Assembly (NCBI GenBank): GCA_033977485.1
Contig: CM066984.1
Location: forward strand, 47,297,600 to 47,361,599
Length of the DNA stretch: 64,000 nt
Direction: 5' to 3'
Source of the DNA: Hydrangea macrophylla
Taxonomy: Eukaryota > Streptophyta > Magnoliopsida > Cornales > Hydrangeaceae
The position numbers and the translations under genes are program-made. Below the pieces are notes generated by a model, which saw only the letters and a program-made list of their open reading frames with translations, searched no databases and was not told the DNA's origin. Below, in pieces: positions 46,068 through 56,329 of this stretch. Position 1 is the stretch's first letter. Every line of letters starts with the position of its first letter.

Positions 46068-46490
46068 CGTTACCAATCAAATCATCGGTCTTGGTATAAG
46101 TCGTCTATCATGAGTTACCGATCAAATCCTCGGTCTTGGTATAAGTCGTCTATCGCATCCTATGAGTTACCTATCAAATCTTCGGTCTTGGTATGAGTCG
46201 TCTATCGCATCCTATGAGTCACCAATCAAATTCTCGGTCTTGGTATAAGTCGTCTATCGCATCCTATGAGTCACCAATCAAATTCTCGGTCTTGGTATAA
46301 GTCGTCTATCGCATCCTATGAGTTACCGATCAAATCCTCGATCTTGGTATAAGTCGTCTATCGCATCCTATGAGTTACCAATCAAATCATCGGTCTTGGT
46401 ATAAGTCGTCTATCGCAGCCTTTGAAGTCACCGATCAAATCTTCGATCTTGGCATAAGTCATCTACTGCAGCCTGGGGTTACCGATCAAA
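46068..46490 (+). repeat. Tandem array 1, period 52 bp, about 8 copies
   Basis: The unit carries 'cggtcttggtataagtcgtc' and 'accgatcaaatc'. Starts of GGTCTTGG fall at 46,087, 46,132, 46,184, 46,236, 46,288, 46,340 (one variant), 46,392 and 46,445, so spacing is 52 after one shorter first unit. Confidence 0.93.
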
Positions 46491-46539
46491 ACAAAAAGGG
46501 AAGGGATAAAACCAAATTTAGAAATGCCGAAAACAAGTT

Positions 46540-46850
46540 GTCGAGTCTGCGCGACTCCAGGTCTTAAAAAAAAAAAAAAAATTGAATTTTTAGAAAATGA
46601 AATTTTTGAGTCCGCGCGACTCCCAATCTTTGAAAAGTAGAAATGAATTTTCGAGTCCGCGCGACTCCCAATATTTGCAAAGTAGAAATGAATTTTCGAG
46701 TCCGCGCGACTCCCAATATTTGCAAAGTAGAAATGAACTTTCGAGTCCGCGCGACTCCCAATCTTTGAAAAGTAGAAATGAATTTTCGAGTCTGCATGAC
46801 TCCCAATAGAAAATGAATTGTTTAAGTCTGCGTGACTGTTCTGAAAAGGA
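46540..46850 (+). repeat. Tandem array 2, period 45 bp, about 6 copies
   Basis: The unit carries GAGTCCGCGCGACTCCCAAT, with starts at 46,608, 46,653, 46,698, 46,743 and 46,788 and weaker copies outside. GAGTC and GACTC form a dyad around CGCGC. The period is a multiple of three, which alone explains the long open frames over it on both strands. Confidence 0.93.
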
Positions 46851-46879
46851 AAAGAAAAATAAAAATTAACCTTGCAATA

Positions 46880-47445
46880 CCGAGCGAATTTGGGGTCATT
46901 GAATCTGGAGCGATTCTGACTTTTCTGCGATCATTGGGGTCATTGAATCTGGAGCGATTCTGACTTTTCTATTCTTTGGGGTCATTGAATCTGGAGCGAT
47001 TCTGACTTTTCTGCGATCTTTGGGGTCATTGAATCTGGAGCGATTCTGACTTTTCTGCTATTTGGGGTCATTGAATCTGGAGCAATTCTGACTTTTCTGC
47101 GATCATTGGGGTCATTGAATCTGGAGCTATTCTGACTTTTCTGCGATCTTTGGGGTCATTGAATCTGGAGCGATTCTGACTTTTCTGCTATTTGGGGTCA
47201 TTGAATCTGGAGCGATTCTGACTTTTCTGCTTTTTGGGGTCATTGAATCTGGAGCGATTCTGACTTTTTCTGCTTTTTGGGGTCATTGAATCTGGAGCGA
47301 TTCTGACTTTTCTGCTTTTTGGGGTCATTGAATCTGGAGCGATTCTGACTTTTCTGCTTTTTGGGGTCACTGAATCTGGAGCGATTCTGACTTTTCTGCT
47401 ATTCGGGGTCATTGAATCTGGAGCGATTCTGACTTTTCTGCAAAA
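46880..47445 (+). repeat. Tandem array 3, period 42-44 bp, 13 copies
   Basis: The unit carries GGGGTCATTGAATCTGGAGC and GATTCTGACTTTTCTGC. Starts run from 46,892 to 47,405 at spacings of 42, 43 or 44. Two length variants (with and without GATCT/GATCA) alternate at the left, while the right part is a regular 42-mer, suggesting recent local expansion. Confidence 0.95.
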
Positions 47446-47454
47446 CATCTCATT

Positions 47455-47672
47455 TCTTGGAAAACACCAGAGTATAAGGCGCGAAGCGCATCTCAGTCTT
47501 TCAGCACATTTCCTGATTCGGCACCGGAGTCTAAGACGCAAAGCGCATCTCAGCCAATCAAATGATCCTCGAGACACCGGAGTATAAGACGCGAAGCGCA
47601 TCTCAGTCTTTCAGCATACTTCCCGACTCGGCACCCGAGTATAAGACGCGAAGCGCATCTCAGTCGGTCAGC
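47455..47672 (+). repeat. Tandem array 4, period 53-57 bp, 4 copies
   Basis: The unit carries GAGTATAAGACGCGAAGCGC and ATCTCAGTC; AAGCGCATCTC occurs at 47,484, 47,541, 47,594 and 47,651. GCGAAGCGC forms a small dyad. Confidence 0.9.
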
Positions 47673-47896
47673 ATTCACATAAAAAAATGATAGTCATGAC
47701 TTTCCTAGGACAGGACGTCATCAGCATAGAAGGATTTCAAGACAGAGGTACGTTTTGCTAACTCTAAGGAGTAGCATTGTCCTAAGTCATTGAACCTGAA
47801 AGCATAGAATATAAATTTGCTTGAGCACGTGCATCACGATAGGATAGGTGCATTCATCTGTGTGACTACCTGCGTTTGTGTTTTGTTGTCCCTTGC

Positions 47897-47942
47897 TCGA
47901 ACTACGTCTTGGTCTGATTCCCGATGGGATACGTAGGCAGCT
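47897..47942 (+). other. Tat4 third copy of the TACGTAGGCAG motif
   Basis: The block starts CGAACTACGTCTTGGTC and ends GGGATACGTAGGCAGCTC, about 170 bp before the 3' LTR. Tat3 has an almost identical block at 59,277-59,324, also about 170 bp before its 3' LTR. Confidence 0.85.
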
Positions 47943-48097
47943 CATCTTTGAGCACGACCAGCATTTGGCTATTTGCACACCCGATTTTTGCAACGCACTT
48001 TTTGTTTATACCTAGATTCGACTGTTTGGTCAAAGGCTTGTCTTTCACACAGGCTTTGACATTCACTTGTGATACGCGTTGCTTCACAAGCTTTGTC

Positions 48098-48111
48098 AAA
48101 GAGGGGCAAAC
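48098..48111 (+). other. Tat4 polypurine tract
   Basis: AAAGAGGGGCAAAC lies immediately before the 3' LTR start (TGTAGACACC). It is the likely plus-strand primer site. Confidence 0.88.
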
Positions 48112-51100
48112 TGTAGACACCCCAATTTTGACCAAACGTCAAATCTAGGGATTGGTTACCTCTCAAAAGACCGATGATGACAATGGCCGGTTACATTCGA
48201 AGATTTTCCAGGAAATTCAAAATCTTCAATTGATTCTTCAAAGACAAATTTCAAAATTAAAAACAGAAAATATAAAAAGGAGAAAGAGGAGAGAGAGTTC
48301 GGGTATTCGGGAGAAACCCGAACAATGAAGAACGTGTGAGAAACCCAGTCTGGGAACCAGTTTTTAAGAGGATAAAATAAAAAAATCTTGGAAAAGAAGA
48401 AAATACAAAAAGAGAGTAGTATATTTAGATATATACCATGCACATGGTTGATACCATGCACATGGGGGATCTTAATGCAAATATATATATACATGGAATA
48501 AAAAATTTTGGTTTACACCAACATATCTTTTGAAAATTAAAAGTAGGGCAAAATTCAGTTAGCCCCGGCACCCGGAAAACCCGGCGGCACTCACTGAGTG
48601 CCTCCTGGCATTCAGCGAATGCCGCCCGGCACTCAACGAGTGCCACCTGGCATTCAGCGAGTGCCGCCGGATGCCGTCGTTTGCCGCTGGCTGTAACAGA
48701 CTGCTTTTCTCACATGTTCTAGAAGAAATCTTTGCACATGGGTCTCCACCCCGAATTTACCCATTTATCCTTGAATTAATGGTCTATATAAACAAACTTT
48801 CATATTCATTTTTGGATATACTTGAATACTTGAATCAACACACACACACATATACTTGAAATTAGAGAGAAATACAAGAATCATATAGAGAGAATTGAGA
48901 AGAAAAGAGAAGTTTTCTTGAAGAACTTGAAGAATTTTAAGAAGAACTTGAAGATCTTGGAAGAGCTTTACAAAGAAGTTGAAGAATTCCTTGAGGTTTT
49001 AGAGGTAACCTCTCAATCACTTGATAGAATTAGGCCATTCAATCACAAGTTCATAGTTCTAGGAACTTTACACATTTTCAAAACCTCTCTTCTTACCTCA
49101 TTTCATCACACACCACTTAGAACTTGTGATTGAATCTCATAATATTTCATTGATTTGGATCTAATTGATGCCTTGGGTTTAAAATAAATTCAATTTTGCC
49201 AAGAGTTTGTGTTCTTAGTTTCTCTAAACAAACTTTGATTTCTTATTTCTACCATTTCTTGTAAGGCTCATGAGATTTTACATATCCTAGTGAGCCTCTT
49301 TTAGTTTTGATTCCTTAGTTTCCTATGATCTTATGATCCATATGGAGATTAAAATGAAATCATAGTCATAATCTACACATAATTGTTGAGATTCAAGTCT
49401 TAATCCATGACTTGAACCTCTTCATTAAGAAATCTTATGGAATCCTTACTATATTCCAATGAGGTTTTAGTAGATTTTTTAACTTCATTTAGTCTCCAAT
49501 GACCATCAAATGGTAGGAGAAAATGTGTTAGTTCAAGTCTACTCCCATGGCTTAGACTAATCTTTCCCTTAGGTTTTGAGAAGTCTTTCATACTTCATCT
49601 AAAACCTACCTATGAGCATGTATGTTTCTAACTCCAATGACCATCCAATGGTAGGAGTGATAAGTTGAATTCAAACTTGGGTCCATAGGTTTGAGTTCTT
49701 TATTTGAGGATTTTGTGAAGTTCATTTCAATACTTCATCAAGATCCATAAGTGCAATATGCCTCATAGTCTTCAATGACCATCAAATGGTAGAAGAAGTA
49801 GTTTGGTTTGAGCCCCAACTTCATGTTCTAATAGTTGAGGCCAATCAATAAACTTGAACTAGCAAAATGAAACAGTGGGTTCATAAACTATTTTTGATCA
49901 AGGATTTTTAGTTTGAAATCCGACCGTTGGAATCGAATGAAACCAACGGGAAAATGTTCATAACTCATTGTTTTACCATTGTGATTTTTGTTTTAGCAAG
50001 ATCTTGTGATTAGAAGGGTTTGATCATGGTTTTTTGTGAGCTAATTACAATCTGTCCAGAGTTCTAGAATACTTTCAGAATAATAAGTCTGTTTTGAAAT
50101 TAATAAATCAGAACCCTAATAAAGTTTTCGGGATCTCAAATAATTTTTTATAAGTACCTTAATGTGTTAGGAAGGTACCCTAAAAAGATCTAAGTGTTTC
50201 TCAGTTTTTTACTATTTTTAGAAAATCATACAAGATCTCTGGACAGAGAGTTGCAGAATCCTGAGGGAGGTCTAGTATTTTCAGTATTTCCGGAGATCTA
50301 ACCGTTGAAACCTCGATTTTCTTTTTGGGTTAGAAACTAGACTCACAGAGGCATAACATATCCAAAAATCAGTAAGATCCAACCGTTGAAAGTATTTTAT
50401 TTTCATTTTTGAACGTCGGGTCTGCTCTCTGTAAATCACAAAAAACTGCTACTGTTTTTGTCTAATCTTATTTATTTCAACTCAAATGGTCTCTTAATGT
50501 CTTGGGACTCAAACCATGTTTTGAATAATGATAATTTAGATTAAACCCAGAGGCTTAGGGATCCAAATTAGTGAATAAATTCATGTCTCATCCTTGTTTA
50601 TAATCATTCATTCATTCATGTACATTGATGCTTATAGTTAGAACTAGTTCTTGGATGAAGTTGGACTTGGTTGAATTTAATTGAACATGACCTATGATTA
50701 ATTCCCTTTTGATATTATATCTTGTCTAAGGCATGTGTATTAACCTTTGTTTTGTAGCGCTTTGAGGTACAATTTCTCAACCCTTCTCTAGTTTAATCTA
50801 TTTTATTGATTTTAATTGATTTTTTCGACCCCATGTGCAACACCTTAGCTTAGGTTTTGCCTTATGTGTATATATGTGTTAGAGACCTTTCTTAGGTTTA
50901 TTTTTGCATGTATGCATTGCACGTTTAATATTCGCGGCCGGATCCCGGGTATGTTTTCTAGTTCTCTATTGCATATCATGTCGCTTGCTACTTGACTTAT
51001 ATGGCTTATGAATGATATTTTGTCATTAGCAATTTTACACCATTTCCAACATGCTTGTGTGATGTATATGTATATATGTATTAATTGAGGGCATGCTTAG

Positions 51101-51376
51101 ATTAATAATTTGATTAAAAAGGATGTTGAGTAGAGGCCTATCGTGAGATAGGATGAAAGGGGGTGTTTTAGTCCGCCGGGCTCCTTCCCCTTTCATTCCA
51201 TAATCCCCGGACCCAGTTTATCTTTGGTTTCGCAAAAGATCAGTTTGCTTTAAAATGGTTTCTTAATTTTCCTTTTAAAAATTAAGTGGCGACTCTTTGA
51301 ATTTGAAAAAAATGTTTTAGAAATTGATTTTGAAAAAGCTGTGGGTAAAAGAAAGAAAAACCCTGCGATATCCACA
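48112..51376 (+). repeat. Tat4 3' LTR (3,265 bp)
   Basis: Same ends as the 5' LTR. The clearest differences are in the dyad cluster: the 5' LTR has an extra GGCACTCAGCGAGTGCC unit, while here ATGCCGTCGTTTGCC replaces it. There is also an 8-bp duplication (ACTTGAAT, near 48,825-48,840) absent from the 5' copy, and scattered single-base changes. GTGGCGACTCT recurs near 51,287. Confidence 0.96.
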
Positions 51377-51381
51377 GTAGG

Positions 51382-51740
51382 CAGTTAACTTTTCATCTTC
51401 ATTTTAATGCAATGCACATGAGCAAATGTTGTTCTTACTCTCTTGCCAATGCTTGCTTAGTTCATTATAAATGTTGAAATATGTATATTCTGTATGATGT
51501 GGCTTTAAAGAGGTATGTAGCTATAAAGATGGAAATCTACTTTATGAAACTTTAGAGGTACCCTTGATTTTAAGAGGAATGTAGCTATAAAGATGGAAAT
51601 TGGCATTGTTGTATGTAAGACTAATAAGAGTCTCCTAACAGAGAAACTTAAGAAATATTAACAAAGAAAGTTAAAAAATTCTCTCAGTAGAATTGATTAC
51701 TCAATAAATACATAAATGTATGTATGTATATGTATCATAG
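51382..51740. other. Harbinger interior right of Tat4
   Basis: AT-rich sequence with a local repeat of 'gtagctataaagatggaaat' (about 51,514 and 51,587). Nothing coding is recognised. Confidence 0.4.
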
Positions 51741-51744
51741 TGCA

Positions 51745-52650
51745 GGGTCCCCGTTACGAAGTTGTACTCCATTTAGGTTGACAAGTTGTATCAAGTAGCA
51801 CTCCTTCTGGAGGATTTATTTTTTCTCATGTCTGGGACCACTTTAGAGAGGTGGTCCCTGTGGCACATTGGCACAAAATAGTTTGGTATTCAGGGTGTAC
51901 ACCTAGACAGAACTTTATCCTTTGGATTGCTGTACAGAATAGACTCGCTACCCATGATAGGATTTATGCCTATACCCAGGGGCCCATTGCTTGTGTTTTT
52001 TGTAACTGTCATATGGAAACTCATAACCATTTATTTTTTGAATGTGCCTACTCTTCTCCCATTTGGCAGGATTTAATGCAGAGATGTCAACTTACTTGGA
52101 ATAGGACAAATTGGAATACAACTGTTCAATGGATGGCACAAAACTGGAAGGGCAAGAAAATTCAACAGGCTATCCCTATGATTTGCCTTGGTGTAGCTAT
52201 CTACGGATTATGGAGGGAAAGAAATAAGAGGACATTTAAAGGCTCTTCCATGACACAAGAACAACTGCTCCATAATATGGTTTCCCAAATCAACATTCAA
52301 ATTAGGATCAAATGGAAACAAGACCCCCAACTTGAGGTTTTTGCCAGAGACTGGACATGAGAGGGTGGTTGCTTGTAAATTTCACTGTTTGTATTGATGG
52401 TTTGACCTTTTTATTTATTGTTTTCTGTTTTCTTGTCAATTAGTTAGAGACTTTGTGTGTCTCTAGTCCTCATGCTGTGCTTTTTGGAGTTTCCTTGGGT
52501 ACGCCTGTTGTAGCTTGTCTTTTTCTATTTTGTGGCCTCCATGCCACAAGTCCTCATGCTGCGCTTCCTTGTTATATCCTGGGGTATGCCCCTTGTACAT
52601 TTGTACATCCTTTTTTTTGGAATATATTTACCCTTTTCCGAAAAAAAAAA
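51745..52650 (+). mobile_element. 3' end of a second L1-type LINE
   Basis: A zf-RVT coding remnant is followed by a 3' UTR with 'ctggggtatgccccttgtac' and a poly(A) run at about 52,640-52,650. The 5' limit is set only by where LINE-like text begins (about 51,745-51,800). No target duplication was recognised. The same 3' UTR ending is shared with the LINE at the right edge of the window. Confidence 0.82.
51797..52360 (+). pseudogene. LINE ORF2 C-terminus (zf-RVT)
   Basis: The frame reads STPSGGFIFSHVWDHFREV, WHKIVWYSGCTPRQNFILW, NRLATHDRIYAYTQGPIACV, C-x2-C, H-N-H-L-F-F-E-C, WNTTVQWMAQNWKGKK and LWRERNKRTFKG, ending in a stop at 52,360. This is the zinc-binding region at the end of plant LINE reverse transcriptases; the catalytic RT is absent. 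The remaining frame is open, which suggests a relatively young or simply short insert. Confidence 0.87.
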
Positions 52651-52659
52651 TGGTGAGCA

Positions 52660-53780
52660 CTAGCAGTCTCAATTAATTATAAACGTTTGCCAAGCTTAGT
52701 TGTATCAAGGACCATGTTGATATGAAATGTGAACTACTTGATAAGTTGCTTGTCTTGGTTTCTCTACTGTTTGTTATTTCTAGTGTGCCATAGTGCAGTA
52801 ACCTAAAGTTGAACAATCTGATGCTCTAGGTACAAATTAATATTATTAATGGTCATGTTAGATGGTAACAGGGCCCAGTAGGTGGTAACTAGTATTTCTT
52901 AAGTTGGACTGATTTTTTCTAAGGGTCCAATTGAAAGTAATAATGGTTAAATTATTAGTTGCCTTCAGTTTAATTTTGTTTTTAAAATTTGAACACTTAA
53001 TTCTATGTATGAATTTGAAGTAAAAATGATAACACTTAATGGTAACAAGGTCCTATTGGATGATAACTGTTATTTCATAACTTGAATCAATTTTTTTCGC
53101 AGTGCTAATTGGTAGTAACAATTGTTATCTTCTTTGGTAAAAAGTCCTAATGGGTAGTAACAATTGTTCATAATTGGATGGTAACAATGTGATCTGGAAA
53201 TGGGTAGTAACTATTAAGTAACAAAGGTCACATAACTGCTGGGACCTTGTTATTAAGTTAGTTATAGATGTTGTGCTAGCATTTCTTTTTTATCTATGGG
53301 TCGAATATTAATGAGCTTAAGAGGGTCTTGGTACACTTGGGAGAAGCAGCAACTCTTTAATGGAAACTTCTTCTTGAAGGTGAGGTGGAATTTTGGTCCC
53401 CTGCTCTTGTGATTGTGTCTAAGAAGGAGAAAGCTAGCAAACCTTTTAGGTTTTTTAATTATTGGACAATGCATTAGGAGTTTAACACTGTTTTGGTTGA
53501 AGCCTGCAATGTTAATTTCAATGCTTTAACACTTTTTTGTAAATGTTTTATTGATGGGTTTTTATGTCCTAGAAGAACCAACAATCAATGTTGGGTTGTT
53601 TAGACCAGCATAGAGTAATCATTATGCTTTGCCTGTATTTTATTGTTATCATTATGATTTGCATGTATTGAATTGTCATCAATATGTTTGTACTATATAG
53701 TGTATGATAATATTATTCAGCTTCTCTTTAAAGTTAGTTATATGACTTAACTTGATTTAATTTAATTTTTTTTAAAAAAT
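52660..53780. other. Harbinger interior with diffuse repeats
   Basis: Several 'ggtaacaa'/'ggtagtaac' motifs recur between 52,865 and 53,215. A short plus-strand stretch at about 53,310-53,470 (WSPALVIVSKKEKASKPFRF, then NYWTM) recalls the endonuclease-RT linker of plant LINEs, but is too short to assign. Nothing else was recognised. Confidence 0.35.
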
Positions 53781-53789
53781 TGGTTTAGG

Positions 53790-53977
53790 ATAAGCCTGAT
53801 GCAAGAAATATGAAGGGAGAGATTTGATTACCATTTTCGGCAATGACTACGCAATGGGAGACTGGGTTTCCCACAGTGAGTGAAGTCAATATCAACAATT
53901 CGGTGGATGCCGCTGGCTTGGAGGATGAAAATGAGATGGATGAAGCACAACCAAGTCATTCAAGCACATCTAAGTGA
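53790..53977 (+). pseudogene. Myb/SANT-like C-terminal remnant of the Harbinger element
   Basis: In one frame KPDARNMKGERFDY is seen, and in another ITIFGNDYAMG, resembling the Y-x-x-L-x-I-I-F-G-x-D-x-A-x-G block of plant Myb/SANT-like proteins. A third frame ends with an acidic tail (GLEDENEMDEAQPSHSSTSK) and a stop at 53,977. Proteins of this kind are the DNA-binding partner (ORF1) of PIF/Harbinger transposases. Frame changes show decay. The assignment rests on a short motif and on its place near a Harbinger-type end. Confidence 0.42.
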
Positions 53978-54958
53978 TCCGGCAAATTAATTTTGGCTTT
54001 TAGTACATTAAAACAATCATGGACACTTTTTACTTTGTTGAGTACTTTTTATTTATTTATTTTTATTTTATTTTATGGAACTTTGATGTAAGTTTGGTTT
54101 TTAGTACATTAAACAATCGTTTGTGAAATTGACTATTGATATGAGTAGTTGTCTCAATTGATTGAATTTGTATCATTTTCAAACTGTTTGTTTGTGATTC
54201 ATAGGTTAATTGCTTTTTAAACCAGGTAAGTTTTCAATGGGAAATGTTAATTTTCCCTGGAAAATTATTGCAATCAAACGGTAAAAAAATTATTTTCCAT
54301 GAAAAATGACCATTTTACACTGGAAAATAGTGACAATCAAACAGCAAAATTAGATTTTCCATGGAAAATTTTAGATTTTCTAGCCAGAAAATAATTGCAA
54401 TCAAACAGTCCCAAATTTTATTTCCATGGAAAAAATTTCCAAGTAAAATAATTCCATGGAAAAAATTTCTTTTCAACCCATTTTCTACCTTGCAATCAAA
54501 CGCACCATTAGAAAAATAGATCCACATTAAATGTGACAGCAACAACTAAGTATCAGTTCTTGGTATAGAAATGTATGGCAGTCAAACTCGGGAAACAATT
54601 ATACATGAGCAAGTCATTCCAAAAAATCCAATCTTTGTCTAACTGTGCATATATACATACATGCATATTACAAACACTGTACGTGTTTATAGACAGAGAT
54701 CCACAATAGTAAATTCAATAATGCAGCTGAAAAACAATCAGATTACTAATCAATTTAAAAGCAGTGGACCGTGATTTGATTAAAAAACCGGCGATTATCG
54801 TAAGGTTGTTGCGTGCTTATGATCTGGACGGCGAGGCCTTGGAAGATGACATTGTCGGTGACTGCGAAGCTGAGTTGAATTGGAACCGACAATGGGGTTT
54901 TGGTGAGAGATCGGACACATTCAAAGGGAGCAATGCAATGTAATTAAATTAAGCTTAC

Positions 54959-55021
54959 CTTGACGGAAGAGCTTCTAATGAGGAGCAGAGAATGAGTTGG
55001 ACCGTTGAACGATGGTAGCAT
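54959..55021 (-). pseudogene. Captured host gene, putative first coding exon
   Basis: From the ATG at 55021-55019 the frame reads MLPSFNGPTHSLLLIRSSSVK and meets a GTAAGC donor exactly at a codon border. A hydroxylated, basic, acid-free N-terminus is what a plastid or mitochondrial targeting peptide looks like. It lies in the right arm of the CACTA, upstream on the minus strand of the exons at 34.9-32.0 kb. A further exon probably lies at about 54,780-54,870, in a frame I could not settle. Confidence 0.5.
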
Positions 55022-55029
55022 AGCAGACC

Positions 55030-56110
55030 TGAAATTAAACGAATCTAAAATAACTCATTAATATATGCATATATGTATATATATGATATCAATTGTTTAT
55101 TCAAGGAAAACAGAACAAAGATTAGATATAATAAGAAATAATTATTCGAAGAAACTCATCTCAAAGAAAGAGAATCCATGGGTAAACAACAACATCTCTC
55201 TATCTCTCTCTCTCTCTCTCTCCCACTTGAACACAGATTCTCAAACTTGAACACAGATTTAAGATTTGAACATGAACAGAGCATTGGATAGACAATAAAA
55301 GCTGAAAATCAAAATTCATGAAAAGATTTACCAGATTTAAGCCTTAGAACTCTAGATTCTTCCACCACTTTTGAGTGATGAGAGTTTGCAAGAGCATTAC
55401 TTCTCTAACGAAGACCACTGACCAGTTAAACATCACTGTTGGAAAAGCAAACCAAAATCAAAGCAAATCTTAGTATGTATATGTGTGCATTCGAGTGTCT
55501 GTGCACATATTGTGTGCATGTGTGTGTGTGTTTGTACTGGAGGGGCAGAGAGACTAGAGGAAGCCATAGTCGAAGGGAAGGGGGGAGAGAGAGAGAGAGG
55601 GAGAGAGAGATCTGGAGAAAGGGTTTCAAATTTTGTGTTTGGGACTGAAAGTATAACTTGGGTATCAAAAATCCCAATCTTTAGGGTTTTGAGAAGAAAT
55701 AGAAGATAGAAAAAGAGTATTCAAGGAGAGAGCAATTACCGAGAGTGGTCAGGATGGCCAACGGCGGCCGCCCTTTGTTGTAGGACTGTGTGGTCAGCGA
55801 CATGGATGGTGACGGTGGGGACTGGTGAGGCGGCTATGTATGGTCGGCGGTGGCGTAGGAGCGATGGTGGTGTTCGGGCTCTTTAGAGAGAGAGAGAAAG
55901 AGCGCGAGAGAGAGAAAAACCTACCTGCAGGGAGGCAGTGGTGAAGGACGCAAAGCGGTGGTGGTGGTTGCATAGAGAGAGTGAGAGAGAGAGAGAGGGA
56001 GTAGAGCACATCATCCTATGCTAGGGTTTGATAAAGTGAGGGAAAAGAATGGGTGGGGGGAAACAAAATATTGGGGCACATTAATTGGGGAGTGGAATTT
56101 TTTCATTTAA
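55030..56110 (-). promoter_or_regulatory. Putative promoter/5' UTR region of the captured gene
   Basis: On the minus strand, this lies upstream of the captured ATG. It contains long CT/GA tracts (55,195-55,225, 55,585-55,612, 55,880-55,915, 55,975-56,000) and AAACCCTAG (56,021-56,029, a telo-box). A possible 5' leader exon ends at CTGCAG|GTAGG near 55,922. These are common around plant transcription starts. No TATA box could be placed with confidence. Confidence 0.4.
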
Positions 56111-56115
56111 GTCAG

Positions 56116-56290
56116 ATTTGTCACTGCCTAACAGTGACAATTTTACCATAAACATTGTCACTGCCAAAAGCGGTGACAACATATTACTTTTGTCACCAAT
56201 TTGAATTTGTCACTGTCAGAGATAGTGACAATTTTTTCACTGCTGAAGACAGTGACAAAGCTAGCGAAAAAAAGGGTGACAAATTCGCTG
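56116..56290. repeat. CACTA right subterminal repeats
   Basis: Alternating TTTGTCAC and GTGACAA motifs occur about eight times just inside the right end, mirroring the left subterminal array. Confidence 0.85.
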
Positions 56291-56329
56291 TTTTGGTGTA
56301 GTTTAAAAAAAACGTAAAAATAAACTCAC

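Larger units (their letters stand above)
37241..51376 (+). mobile_element. Tat4: complete but non-autonomous Tat-lineage LTR retrotransposon
   Basis: Two LTRs of about 3.26 kb (37,241-40,498 and 48,112-51,376) are flanked by GTAGG at 37236-37240 and 51377-51381. A PBS follows the 5' LTR and a PPT precedes the 3' LTR. Inside are gag, a linker ORF and a stub of RT only; RT beyond its first segment, RNase H and integrase are deleted. The 3' region holds four tandem-repeat arrays. The LTRs differ by few substitutions and small indels by eye, so this is the youngest large insertion in the window. Confidence 0.95.
35798..54507. mobile_element. PIF/Harbinger-like element split by Tat4 and a LINE
   Basis: The left end GGGTACGTTTGATGGGC (35,798) pairs with the right end, read inwards as TGGTGCGTTTGATTGCA (from 54,507). 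TTA flanks both (35795-35797 and 54508-54510), the classical target duplication of PIF/Harbinger elements. Repeated CAATCAAAC motifs lie near the right end (54,270-54,500). Near that end is a Myb/SANT-like remnant, as such elements encode. Without Tat4 and the LINE about 3.7 kb remains. I could not find the DDE transposase, so it may be deleted or decayed. Confidence 0.68.
30675..56303. mobile_element. CACTA transposon carrying host-gene exons, split by nested insertions
   Basis: The left end starts CACTGCACCAGATTAGCC at 30,675. The right end, read inwards, is AACTACACCAAAACAGCG from 56,303. They align as an imperfect inverted repeat of about 28 bp ending in ATTTGTCAC, close to the CACTACACCAAAA ends common in plant CACTA elements. 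Both ends carry arrays of subterminal TTTGTCAC/GTGACAAA dyads. Flanks are AAA on the left and TAA on the right, so no perfect 3-bp duplication is seen. No transposase was found. The element lies in an intron of the antisense PMD gene of Tat3 and, without nested elements, is about 6.9 kb. Confidence 0.8.

Noticed and set aside
46564..46809. Open frames of 70-80 codons on both strands with 15-residue repeats
   Set aside because: The 45-bp repeat period is a multiple of three, so open frames appear on both strands without coding selection.
47188..47601. 137-codon minus-strand frame with repeated RKVRIAPDS text
   Set aside because: It simply translates the 42-bp tandem array, and its reading continues only where the period is exactly 42.
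46068..47672. Regular repeats that could look like CRISPR arrays
   Set aside because: Units are contiguous tandem copies without unique spacers, in plant retrotransposon DNA; they are 3'-region tandem repeats of Tat4.
53310..53470. Possible LINE endonuclease-RT linker fragment
   Set aside because: Only about 20 residues resemble that region, with no neighbouring LINE domains in the same place; kept as a remark in the spacer entry only.
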